NCBI RefSeq assembly: GCF_905220415.1
Contig: NC_059548.1
Coordinates: 8,248,501 to 8,312,500 of the forward strand
DNA from: Colias croceus
Lineage: Eukaryota > Arthropoda > Insecta > Lepidoptera > Pieridae
Length of the DNA: 64,000 nt
Direction of reading: 5' to 3'
A model generated the notes under the pieces. The model was not told where the DNA came from, did no database searches, and was given only the letters and a program-made list of their open reading frames with translations. Below are positions 25,701-35,331 of this stretch, piece by piece; the first letter of the stretch is position 1; every line of letters begins with the position of its first letter. A program made the position numbers and the translations under genes.

Positions 25701-28700
25701 TACTCAACAGATATTAACTTTCAGGAGTTTGAAATAACGTAGTCTTTACCACAGTTGACAGATATATACTACGTACATACAGTTAGGAAACTAAGCCCCT
25801 GCGATGAAATTATGACGTATAGCTATAGGGCTGTTACCTTTTTGATATTTAACCGACTTCAAAAATGGAGGAGGTTATCAATTCGGCCTGTATATTTCTG
25901 TTTGCTTTTTTTCACAGTTGACTTTGTGGTAATTTTGAGATTAAAACCCGTTAAAATTAAAAAATTACTATCTTTTTCTTCCCTAATATTTACGTAATTA
26001 TGCACATAAATTTAAACAAGATTTTTTAAGGTTTCCATTTTTTAGATTTTCGTGCTCTTCTAGATTGCGTAAAAAATAGATGCGGTCTTTAAACAGACTG
26101 GACTCCTAATAGGTACTATTTGTAGCTATCATTTTGGTAGAAAATATGTCAACATAATTTAAAACTCATACTGCCATATCTATATATATTAAAAAATAGT
26201 CTCTTTTTAACTTGTAGTCAGATACGATACAGATATATATTTATTGAAAGGGCTACAAACTGAAACAATCGATATTTATTTAATGTGAAATGACATCACT
26301 TTAAACTTTTTTCCATACTATATTCAAAATCTGTGGATGTGTCACCCGCTACTATCGATCCCCCTCAATACCCTCGAAAACACGCTTTATGGGGGGGGGG
26401 GAGCCATTTCGAACATTTTGTATGAAGTTTCCTTACTGTATGTATCTGTATATTGTGTCTTTACTCTATTTTACTCTACGCCTTTTATACAGGACTTTGG
26501 ATAGAGTCTTGGGTAGAGTTAAAGTTTGACAGCTAATATACAAAGTTACATTAAGTATCTTACAAAATAGGTTAAACGTAAATTTTCGATTTTACCACAG
26601 AATACATAATAGTAGCTAAACGCTACAGAACGGACACTCTCCGCCTCCCGCCAATATTAAACACTTACCTCACCCCGCACGATCAGACATAAAATGGTCC
26701 ATATTTTTCTACAAGGACGATACGCAACGAAGATTGACAACATTAATCAAATTGACTTAAAGTAATTTTATTATTTTGGAATTGTGATTATCGATTTTCG
26801 TAGAAAATGGTTAGATATTGTGCTGTTTACGGATGTATTTCATCAGAAAAACGCGAATTTTTTTTTACGCTAGTCAAAAATGTGCCAACCATAAAGCGAT
26901 ATCACACACATTTGCAGTCTCTACAGTGTGACTGTCAAAACGATAATTTTGTATGGAGTGTCCGGGGTGTGATTTTACCCTTGATTTTACCTAATTACAA
27001 ACATTGAAACTATTGCTATAAGAAATAAGTAATAACGTTACGGTAGATTTTATGGAGAGAGTTCGTAAAAGGTTTGCCCCGGTAGTGTAATCGTATCTTG
27101 TTAATGAAGGTAATTAACATCATTAACAGCAATAGCCGAGATGCTTTTAAGGAAATTAACAATTTACATACCTACTTCTTTTAAAAATGTTATACATTTC
27201 CGTAATTGCATACACTGAAACCGTTCATGTATAACTTTGTGAGATGTTATTGGCCGTTTGGTTAAATGGTGAGTCAGTATTGTAAAGGTCAAGGGTTCGA
27301 TTTCGCGCAAAATTATTTTTAATAAAATTTACCGACAGAGTTAAAAAAATATGATTTTTTTTATACAGTTTGGAAGCTAATTGAATAATTTGAATCGAAA
27401 GCGATTCGATATTTATATTTAAGTTAAATAAATAAAAAATAAAATGTATGAGCAAAAATATTTGACGTAAGTAACATAAAAAATATGCATAGGTACCTAT
27501 TCATTTTTAGCCAGAAGGAAATGAAATACTAACCACGTGGGATTGATAGGTCACGCTTTGCTTATTAGTAATCCGGATTAATCTAGCCTAGGTGCGGGAA
27601 TTAGGGTTGTCAACTGTTAATTTTTATGCAACTAATACCGCAAGAAATGTTTTTATTCGTATTTGTTTTATACGACTAGCTACGCTATTTAATAAAATAG
27701 CTTCATTATGTGTCGAAATATAGAAACATAATTTTTAGATTTAAGATGAGCATAGAATGTTGTCGTCTCTTAACGTTTTTTCTTTTGTTTTAGTCTATTT
27801 TCGTTCATTTGACTTGTTAGGTAATTGAGAAATTGGATTGGTTTTTCGTTGTAATTCAATATTTTTCTAATAATATTAAGAAAAAATCGGTTGTTCTAGA
27901 TCCATTAAATTGGTAGCCCTAGTGGGAATAGCTGTCTACTATAAATAACAATAAATTTCTAGGAAACAATATGAAAAATTAAATGAAGCTTGTATATAAA
28001 ATCAATATTAAAAATACCTAGTTACCCATTTAATTTAGCAACCACATGTATTTATTGGTTTTTGAATGTTATTAAAAATTTATGGAGATATCTAAAATTA
28101 ATCTACAAATAAATAATATCTTCCTTTTTCAAAATAAGTAAGTACTTCATATTCAATTAACAAAGTCGAATAGAAATAGAGACTAAAAAAGTTTATGTTT
28201 TATGAATTAAAAAGGAGCAAAACTCTTGCAAGGAGTGTACTCCTATTGTTGGCTGAAGGGTGCATCCAGGTCAATGGGTGTGACGTCATAGGCCAGTAGA
28301 AATCGACACAAAAAAACCCTAAATTCGCAAAGCACGATGTAGTTCTGCATTTTTGGTATGTTGTTTGCATCAGTTAGGGTGAGGTAAATCCCAATTTGCA
28401 ACTTCGAAAAAGTTGTGCTCGCTGCGCACCACGTGATAAACTGCGAAAATTTTGGACTTTTTTCACTTTTTGCTCTAAAAGTCATAAACTATGCGTTTCC
28501 GACAAGTATCATTCACTACATAAATTAAGGTTATTAAATTTGCAACAATTTAAGCCTAATTACAGCTCTCTAAACCTTATAACGACTAAACTGTGGCCAT
28601 TCAAAGTCAAAGTCTGTGAGACAAATAGTTCACTCACAATATCTGAAAAAGGGCTATCAAGGGCTGGTGTTAGTCATTTAAATAATTGGAGAGTTAATCC

Positions 28701-30572
28701 TGAACAATATGGTATTGAAAAAGACAATTAATCATTGCTATTTCTTCCCTCTGCTATCTTGGTCGCCCGTCTGACCGGCGCCTTCGGATTTGCAAGGAGG
28801 GTGACACCCCTGGATCGTTATGTTATGTCAGATCGTAAAATGGCGGGAAATTAATTTGACGTTTGTATAGATAATAGAAGGGGAAGATATAGGTTATACA
28901 TTATAGGGAATCACTATCTAGTATATTTATAACCAACATCTTTTATGCTTGTTAAGTTTTAATGTGGTTTTAATATGCATGTAAGGAGTTATAATATGAA
29001 TAGATGGATGAACTCCTTATTGAAACACTATAATAAGGTATAAGTACAATTACAACAATGTTCAATACAAGCGGCTTAAAAGATGACATTTTTTATTACC
29101 TAATGGGGAAAATTTTGTTTGACTAAGAATTCTAATGAAAAATTGTTGTTTGAAAAAAAAAATAACCTCGTCATCGCAACTGTCCTCGAAATTATTTAGT
29201 ATTGGTACACCGCCAGCTATGCGTGGTTATTGAAAACATATACAGGGTTACTTGTAAAATACCAGCAACCTCGCAGGACAAGATAGCTAACATCATAAGT
29301 AACAACATTTGTTCTACGACTTTTGATAATTTGTTAGATTTTATTTCCATACAAAAATAAATATTCATTTAATTTTCCGTTTGAATATTATAAACTCTAC
29401 GCGCATTTCAAAAATTACGTAAACAAGAAGCGAATGGGAGGGGAAAGGGGGCGTCGCGTCGTCCTTTCGATAATGAATAGAACATAGACTTACAAATGTT
29501 AGGAGAGTACAATAAAAGCTTAAAAAATCATTTAAAAATAATTTATTGCGTTATGCCAAAAGTCGTAGATCAAATGTTGTTACTTATGATGTTAGCTATC
29601 TTGTCCTGCGAGGTTGCCGGTGTTTTACAAATAACCCTGTATAAGGCTAGCAAGGGTTAAACAATAACAATCAAGTAAGTCACCATTCATGATTCACTGC
29701 AAACAATCACAAAGGAAACGAGCAAGCTGTGATTTATTAGGCTTCGAAAATAAGGTGTTGTATAAACTCATTAACCTATTAAGTACCTATGAGTTATTAC
29801 CTATGTATATTGTATACTAGGTAAATAGATTTAGAGAGAAGGAAAAGAGACTGTTTGTGTTTGCGCGCTTATTACAATACCTATTATCTGGTAGACGGTA
29901 GACCTCACAGGTTTCTTACTTAGCTAAACCTGCACGCTCATCATCATCAGCCTTAAAAAAATTCCTTTGCATTTTAAATACTAATCACTGTAATATTCTT
30001 ATGGTGTTGTTTTGAAGAGAAGGCTATTTACATTACGCCTTAACACTTGACCAATCGATATTTTACCTAGAATCTGAAGGACAAGACGTGTGGTCAAGCA
30101 CGAGTCACATGCGTATTGAGAAATAATAAATTTTATTTCACCTTTTAATTAATGTGTTGTTCCCGTGACTTTTAAAATGTAAAACCTGGTCACTTGTTCT
30201 AACCTGGACACAAATTAACTTAAAATGAACTGGGCATTTTAATTACATATATTTTAATAAATAAGTAGTTACCTACCTAACGCAACAATTAACTTTTAGA
30301 TTTATTATAACAGTTGTTAGAAAACTGAAAAGGAAGCAATAAGAATATTAAACAATAACATAATACCTAATAATTAATTACCACCAAAACTAAAGAACAA
30401 AACAATAATCTAAACAAAAAGTTTAAATAAAATTTTGGTGAAAACCACTTTTGGCGGAATAAAAATAAAATAACTTTACCTTTAACTTTGATTTATGAAC
30501 AACTTCATTATTTTGTAATGATTCGAAGGCATGCCATATACAGTTAGTGACATTTTTTAGCACGGCTGACAT
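10724..30572 (-). CDS. SWAP70: SWAP70/DEF6 homologue (PH domain, coiled coil)
   Basis: Switch-associated protein 70 family: a PIP3-binding PH protein that acts with Rac and F-actin at membranes. Ten coding exons on the - strand: 30480-30572, 22556-22744, 21658-21798, 19675-19914, 19211-19440, 18499-18688, 12284-12420, 11765-11901, 11359-11483 and 10724-10867. All are GT-AG with consistent phase, totalling 541 residues (human SWAP70 is 585). The start MSAVLKNVTNCIWHAFESL matches the ELLKAIWHAF start of the family. Residues 1-221 form the EF-hand-like N-terminal region. The PH domain starts at residue 222 (GYLFKRGYLLPTMREYWCVL) and ends around RLQWVSALRQA. A Glu/Arg/Lys-rich coiled coil follows (exons 6-9), then a divergent tail ending HLKVLDDNENL. 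Intron 1 is 7.7 kb; intron 6 is 6.1 kb because of an LTR retrotransposon. No other copy is in the window. Confidence 0.92.
11010..11192 (-). mobile_element. Short nonautonomous Helitron
   Basis: The left edge ctagcggtccgccccggc and right edge tataatattagtataga are the complements of the Helitron 3' and 5' ends. About 183 bp, in SWAP70 intron 9 between the exons at 10867 and 11359. It is the same subfamily as 32151-32337. Confidence 0.75.
11932..12098 (+). mobile_element. Short nonautonomous Helitron
   Basis: The 5' end is TCTTAATATATATAAATCTC and the 3' end GGGCGGACCACTAG, followed by T. The body has 'cctaaaccacttaaccgatt'. It sits in SWAP70 intron 7, antisense to the gene. Confidence 0.75.
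12616..12793 (+). repeat. 5' LTR
   Basis: 178 bp, TGTAGTG...TCTACA, with a GC-rich middle (gggttcgcgggtagtgggg). The TSD TTCAT lies immediately before it. Confidence 0.9.
14640..14890. mobile_element. Helitron/SINE-like fragment inside the LTR element
   Basis: It starts around ctggctgacccgacaggcgt and includes 'cctatcctatcttcaag'. The opening resembles the 31231 fragment (agctgtcccggcaaacgttg), a dispersed lepidopteran family. The ends were not resolved. Confidence 0.35.
14937..15960. repeat. 49-bp tandem repeat array, about 19 good plus 2-3 decayed copies
   Basis: The unit contains ggcagtacgagccttcatta and aaatcgtgcgtgattgg. Starts of 'agtacgagcc' fall at 14941, 14990, 15039, 15088 and so on, every 49 bp to about 15823. 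The last copies (15850-15960) are degenerate. Two unit types alternate in blocks, one with 'ttgtatagg' and one with 'tgacatagg'. It is a minisatellite carried in the interior of the LTR element. It is not a CRISPR array: there are no unique spacers and the host is eukaryotic. Confidence 0.92.
16084..16305 (+). pseudogene. Decayed gag fragment of the LTR element
   Basis: A 73-codon open stretch containing KNRATLLLLSGSELQETIYS resembles the gag N-terminal region of Ty3/Gypsy-type elements in insects, where 'LLL.SG.ELQE..Y.LP' is recurrent. No zinc knuckle, protease or RT follows in any frame. It is a remnant only. Confidence 0.45.
17500..17876 (+). mobile_element. LINE 3' fragment (CR1/Jockey-type)
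   Basis: An open stretch reading KIYNKIPDNFKELPVNLFKN and ending EEFMTLK then stop (17631) is typical of the C-terminus of lepidopteran Jockey/CR1 ORF2. The 3' UTR includes 'gatctataatttgtactaca', which occurs again at 54475. It is a 5'-truncated insertion nested in the LTR element. Confidence 0.6.
18192..18369 (+). repeat. 3' LTR
   Basis: Same 178-bp sequence as the 5' LTR with one substitution. It is preceded by the polypurine tract and followed by TTCAT. It ends 129 bp from SWAP70 exon 6 (18499). Confidence 0.9.
18771..18932. mobile_element. Foldback MITE with TTA target duplication
   Basis: A 162-bp inverted repeat. The outer 47 bp of each arm (starting GAGCTAGCGCGCAAGAGC) are exact complements, and the inner part has small differences. 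TTA lies on each side (18768-18770 and 18933-18935), as for PIF/Harbinger derivatives. It starts about 80 bp upstream of the SWAP70 exon 6 acceptor, in intron 5. Confidence 0.85.
21083..21435. repeat. Unclassified dispersed repeat, copy 1
   Basis: It contains gcgcggggaccgaatc, cctcacgctccccac and tagctttaccgcggcagtc. The same blocks, in reverse orientation, occur at about 33476-33633. Copy 1 carries about 170 bp extra between the two halves (about 21208-21380). Family not recognised. Confidence 0.6.
26807..27007 (+). pseudogene. Orphan THAP-domain N-terminus
   Basis: The first residues MVRYCAVYGC followed by SSEKR match the start of THAP zinc fingers (C-x(2-4)-C), the DNA-binding domain of P-element transposases and THAP proteins. 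The later FHxFP, Trp and CxxH parts are not recognisable and the frame ends after 66 codons. It lies antisense in SWAP70 intron 1. Flanking terminal repeats were looked for and not found. Confidence 0.5.
27240..27305 (+). repeat. tRNA-like sequence, probably SINE head
   Basis: A box A-like TTTGGTTAAATGGTGAG and box B-like GGTTCGATTTC stand at tRNA spacing. The acceptor stem does not pair convincingly, so this is probably a tRNA-derived SINE fragment rather than a tRNA gene. Confidence 0.4.
29241..29641. mobile_element. TIR transposon derivative, about 85-bp inverted ends
   Basis: It starts TACAGGGTTACTTGTAAAA and ends TTACAAATAACCCTGTA. The arms match over about 85 bp with a few substitutions (shared core caacctcgcaggacaagat). 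TA on each side suggests a Tc1/mariner-type insertion. About 400 bp with no ORF. In SWAP70 intron 1. Confidence 0.8.
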
Positions 30573-31227
30573 TTCGTACACTGCCCACAATATTACACAT
30601 AAAAAAAAAACAATTCGCACAGACGCGACCAGAGCGCGCGCGTTCGAAATTCAAACTGACATTCTGCGATATCAAAAGGAAGTAGGCGAAGCGGAACGAG
30701 ATAAGGGCAAGTATACATTACTTTTGTTCGAATTGAGAAAGTACCAAATTGCAGACATACAATTTTTATATGAGTATAATTTTTATGATCATCATCATCA
30801 GCCCATATACGTTCCCACTGCTGGGACACGGGCCTCCTATGAGGGTACAGGCCATAATCCACCACGCTGGCCAAGTGCGGGTTGGCGGCTATATTTTTGC
30901 ATAATCAGCTTTAATTGTAAGTATAGACATAAAATCACTATTCGTTTTATGATAAAAACGGCGACTGCCTTCAAGATCATAATTACATTACTCATCAAAA
31001 CAACGAGACGTCCTCTGTATTAACCATATCCGTTCTCTGACTCACCAAGTTATTTGTTGCTATGTCCAAAATATAATATACGTTATTATAAATATCTTAT
31101 AATAGGTTCTTTATATAGAAATAAGACCTCCGGAAACCGTTTTAACTCCTATGCAGGTATATCCGCTTTCCGGCGCTATAATTTAATAAAGAAGACAATT
31201 GAATTATTTATACGCATTTTATAGAAA

Positions 31228-31409
31228 TACTATAGAATAGCTGTCCCGGCAAACGTTGTTCTGCCTTACTATCATTACTCTTATCACTTATGGGAATGAA
31301 AAGTAGATGTTGGCCGATTCTCAGACCTACTCGATATGCACATTGCACATAATATTAGTCCAGCCGTTTTGGAGGAGTATGGTAACTAACATTGTGACAC
31401 GGTAATTAA
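31228..31409. mobile_element. Fragment of a dispersed lepidopteran repeat
   Basis: It starts tagctgtcccggcaaacg and includes 'agtccagccgttttggagga'. It is immediately followed by a complete Helitron at 31410. The ends are not resolved. Confidence 0.4.
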
Positions 31410-31601
31410 TCTATACTAATATTATAAAGCTGAAGAGTTTGTTTGTTTGTTTGAACGCGCTAATCTCGGGAACTACTGGTCCGATTTGAAAAATTCTTTC
31501 GGTGTTAGATAGCTCATTTATCGAGGAAGGCTATAGGCTATATATCATCACTCTACGACCAGGAGAGGAGCTACGGGGGTGAAACCGCGCGGAGCAGCTA
31601 G
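31410..31601 (+). mobile_element. Complete nonautonomous Helitron
   Basis: The 5' end is TCTATACTAATATTATAAAG and the 3' end is a GC-rich ACCGCGCGGAGCAG then CTAG, followed by T. The body includes 'gggaactactggtccgattt' and 'gggggtgaaaccgcgcgg'. 192 bp, a very widespread lepidopteran family. Confidence 0.8.
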
Positions 31602-31704
31602 TATATAATATGTATAAGGTAGATAATAATGAATTCATCAAGTATAGCGTATCATTTAGTCCTCGGCTCTACCTGTACTGCCTCATGCAGTGAATATGTT
31701 TACA

Positions 31705-31795
31705 CACATCAACACAGTTTAGGGATATTTTGTATTTTAAGAATGTCTAAAATATATTCGTACAATACATAATATCCCTAGACTTTGTTGATGTG
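31705..31795. other. 91-nt pre-miRNA-like hairpin
   Basis: The arms starting CACATCAACA and ending TGTTGATGTG pair along about 40 bp with only a few mismatches and one G-U, closed by a loop of about 11 nt (gtctaaaatat). The shape and length fit a microRNA precursor, but a tiny foldback MITE would look the same. No known miRNA seed was recognised. Confidence 0.45.
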
Positions 31796-32150
31796 CCTAT
31801 ATAAGCATATTATAAAAGCGAAGGTTCTTGTATTGTCAGGTATCCAGATATTTGAGAAATAGCTCTTTTTCCAACTTCTAATATTATTTTAATTATTTAG
31901 ACTAGACACGCAAATACATATAAATTTTTCAATAAAAATAAATCCTATTGTAACTAGCTAGGTACTTATCTTTTAACGATGACGAATAATCGATTGAAAT
32001 TTGAAATATGTGTGGGTTCATACACCTACACAGAACTTTCTTCTATATATAGGTGTGTTTTACAAAATAAATTATGTAGATAATCCAAAATGAGAAGTAT
32101 TATGTACCTAGTACCTAGTTATTATTTTATGACTGCTTTTTATATTAAAA

Positions 32151-32337
32151 CTAGAGGTCCGCCCCGGCTTCGCCCGTGGTACATATTTCGCAATAAAAGG
32201 TAGCCTATGTCCTTTCTCGGGTATCAAAATATCTCCATACCAAATTTCATGCAAATTGGTTCAGTAGTTTAGGCGTGATTGAGTAACAGACAGACAGACA
32301 GACAGAGTTACTTTCGCATTTATAATATTAGTATGGA
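32151..32337 (-). mobile_element. Complete nonautonomous Helitron
   Basis: The left edge ctagaggtccgccccggc is the complement of the 3' end, and the right edge tataatattagtatgga the complement of the 5' end. It contains a GACA microsatellite. Close relative of 11010-11192. Confidence 0.8.
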
Positions 32338-33475
32338 TGGATGATACCTACTTGTTCGGAATTCGTAGGTAGGTGGTACATGAAGAAGGTACTGTGTGAT
32401 CGAAAATTAAACTCAGTTTACTATTTTTGAAAAGAAATAAAACTGCATTTCGGGAATCGAACCGAGATAAATCTGGTAAAATTACACGATGTAGTTTTAT
32501 TGGATCGATCTTCAGGGTCAATTATTAAACATTTATCTTTATCAAACTAGCTATCGATAAATCGAATGAAAGGTAAGAATAACACTTTAATAGCTTCAAT
32601 TCTCCTAAAACTTAGAATACATAATATATTATATAGTTTATTTATTTTATATAATATGTATTCCAAGTTCTAAAATAGGTAAATTATTTAGTATTTCATA
32701 CCCTACAACCATAGTCCAAAATACGATCAACAATAATTGAAACTGCGTGTATCGTGATCACACATAGTATTCTATATATAAGTCATAAGAATGATGTATG
32801 TATGATCACATTTAGTAATCTAAGATGATCACTTTATGAGTGGCCCGTGGGAGTGGAGGGGAACACGTTTCTACGCACGCAGTTCGCACATATTTACTAC
32901 CACAGTATTACTTTACTCTATGATATATACTCACATGACCCTTTACCCCATGTAAAGGATATCGTTACTTTAAAATTTAATTAAACACAAAGAAATGTTT
33001 TTAGCACATAAAATCCGAACAGCTGTTAAACTGGCAACCCTGAACCTTAATTTATAAATCGTGAACTTTTTTAATTGAATGGAACGCGGCAAAATCGCCC
33101 TCTATGGAGGCCAATCGAGACTCGAGATCACTCCCTTATAAGTGCGTCATGCAAATGAATTCTATCGGAAGTGAACGAAGGTTCTTCCATATCTGCTGGC
33201 GGATATTTCAAACGACCATATTGTAAAATATAGCGCGAATTGATGCGTGTTTTGGTATGAATTATGAAGTGAGATCGTTTGCGATGGAATGATCTTCTAT
33301 TTGATTGTAAAGCGCTATTATGTTATCGACAAAGCACTTTAGATTTAGAATAAAATTATATTCAAGGGATATAATTAATCTTTGTATCAAAGACGATTTC
33401 TTGAACAAATTTGTGGTTGCTAGAAAGCTTTTGGGTTATCGCACTTTAGAAGTTTTAATAATTATAAAAAGACGT

Positions 33476-33633
33476 GTGGCACTCCGGGACTGCCGCGGTA
33501 AAGCTATTGCATAGCATGCCTTCAAGCCATACCTCCTCCGTGCCCCTCGAAGTGGGGAGCGTGAGGTTTTTTTTGTTACGGAATTTCTGGATTCGGTCCC
33601 CGCGCTCAAGGCCCGCGATAGAAGCTATGCAAA
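33476..33633. repeat. Unclassified dispersed repeat, copy 2
   Basis: Shares gactgccgcggtaaagcta, gtggggagcgtgagg and gattcggtccccgcgc with copy 1 at 21083-21435, in the opposite orientation. It lacks the extra middle part of copy 1. Confidence 0.6.
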
Positions 33634-34690
33634 AGCTTAAAAATAATCACTAGGCATTTATTAGCCAACTATTGTGTAGATACCTAATATTCTGATTTTA
33701 TTATTTAATTTACTTTAATTAAATACACTTAAAGCCAGTTTACCTCCATTTTATACGTGTGAATATCTTTTATAGAGGTAGATATGTCTGACCCTCACCC
33801 TAGACCTGAGTAAAGGCCGGCATTCTTTTTCAAGATATTTTTGTCGTTTCGAAAAATGATGAAAGGTTTCTCAATTAGTAAATAATTAATGAGAAAAACA
33901 CCTGGAGATGGCAATAACATACAAATGCTTACTTTTTATACTAACAACTCTATGTAGAAACGACACAGTTAGTTATTTCATTTATTAATGAGTTTACATG
34001 TATATTATTTTCACTTCTTTCTGTGTCGTATTTACATAAAAAACACTTATTATGTAAACATTACCTTAACTTTACCCTTTAGGTTATATATAAATACGTG
34101 TAATCAGTGACCAGAATTAATTGACCTCAGCCTAATTTCTTAGTCCATTAGACACTATAACACCAAAATCTCTACATTGAAGCTATAATAGCGAGGTGAA
34201 GCGGTCCACACCCTTTGATGTTGGAACTTTGTAGTTTGTACCTATAATGTGGGTATTGATCGCGGACTGTCTAGACCCTAACCTGCTATCTACTGGATAA
34301 TATGTAGGTGCACTGTCAGATAAAAGTAGGTATACCATTTAGTACTTTTCTCTTGATAAGAGTTAAAGTTATCTAATGCCTGTTTTTATATGCAACGGTT
34401 AGACGGTTTAGGAGCTGTTTGCAAGACTGCTCATAATATGATTTAATAAATCAATTAACTAATATTAATAAACAAATCAAGTATTTCTTCAGCTCATGTG
34501 TTATTCTTATAACCAGCCTAACTATATTACTGTAAAGTTTTATCCAAATCCGTCCGGTAGTTTTTTCTTGTAAACAAACATACATACAGTCATACATCTA
34601 TTCATTAGTAGGTATATTGGTTTAAACTTTGGATTGTATGTGATGTGATTTTTTTTTAATAGTCAAATTGCTCACTGGCGATTTAATTTT

Positions 34691-35324
34691 TATAGTCCTT
34701 TCCACTTAAGATGATTTCTGTGACACATCGATTTTTGACACGTGTAGAGATGTCTGTACTGAAATCGTATCAATTGTTTCCGATAATCGATAATATTTTA
34801 TATGGAAACGAAATCGATTTGAATAAAGTACCAAAATTAGTTTTTTCGGCATTTCGCCAACAATTAACTAAGGAAACTGAGCAAACAACAGCAACAAAAA
34901 GTCAACAATAACAATTAGTAACAATAACAGAATACCACGTAAAGTATCAATATAAAAATGCAACTTGTATACAAGGCTGACGCACTCGTACAGACGATTG
35001 ACTCGATTGACAAACGATCACAAGATGGGCGCCGATTATATGATTTTCCAACTCTATGATTTTTCAACGATCCATTTCATGTACAAGAATTGCGTAGGTA
35101 TTATATTTTTGTGTTATTTTATTTTATTTTTCATTATATTTAACTAAACAATACTGTTTTTGATTTATAAGCTTAGGATGTTTCATTTTTATATTTTTGG
35201 CAATAATGCCGCCATAAAAGAAAAATATTATGCACTAAAATTATTTTGGCGTTATAAACATAAAATACGTAATTCGGAACACGATGAAGTGTCACAGGAA
35301 TCATCATAGCTGAAAAGGAGTATA
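34691..35324. mobile_element. TIR MITE family, copy 1 (longer)
   Basis: It begins TATAGTCCTTTCCACTTAAG and ends in the imperfect reverse complement (about 37 bp, sharing GATGATT and CTGTGACAC). A second copy is at 38771-39357. It contains a short ORF starting MQLVYKADALVQTIDS (about 34 codons) preserved in both copies. Copy 1 has about 45 bp (about 34793-34837) that copy 2 lacks. Confidence 0.8.
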
Positions 35325-35331
35325 ATTAGTT

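Larger units (their letters stand above)
22745..30479. other. SWAP70 intron 1, no gene seen
   Basis: 7.7 kb of AT-rich intron. Contents supported: a possible LINE 3' end near 25310-25470 (repeated TTTA tail), a truncated AACCGACTTC MITE end at about 25850, an 11-G run at 26391-26401, an orphan THAP-type exon at 26807, a tRNA-like sequence at 27240, a TIR element at 29241-29641, and AT-rich sequence with nothing recognisable elsewhere. Open frames at 28243-28731 show no known motif. Confidence 0.5.

Noticed and set aside
26391..26401. Run of 11 G in AT-rich intron
   Set aside because: A single homopolymer with no G-tract partners, so no quadruplex motif. It may be sequencing slippage.
27240..27305. 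Possible functional tRNA gene
   Set aside because: Boxes A and B are present but the acceptor and anticodon stems do not pair properly. It is better explained as a SINE fragment.
28243..28731. Open frames of 80 and 111 codons in SWAP70 intron 1
   Set aside because: No start context, motif, splice partner or repeat family recognised. The length is expected by chance here.
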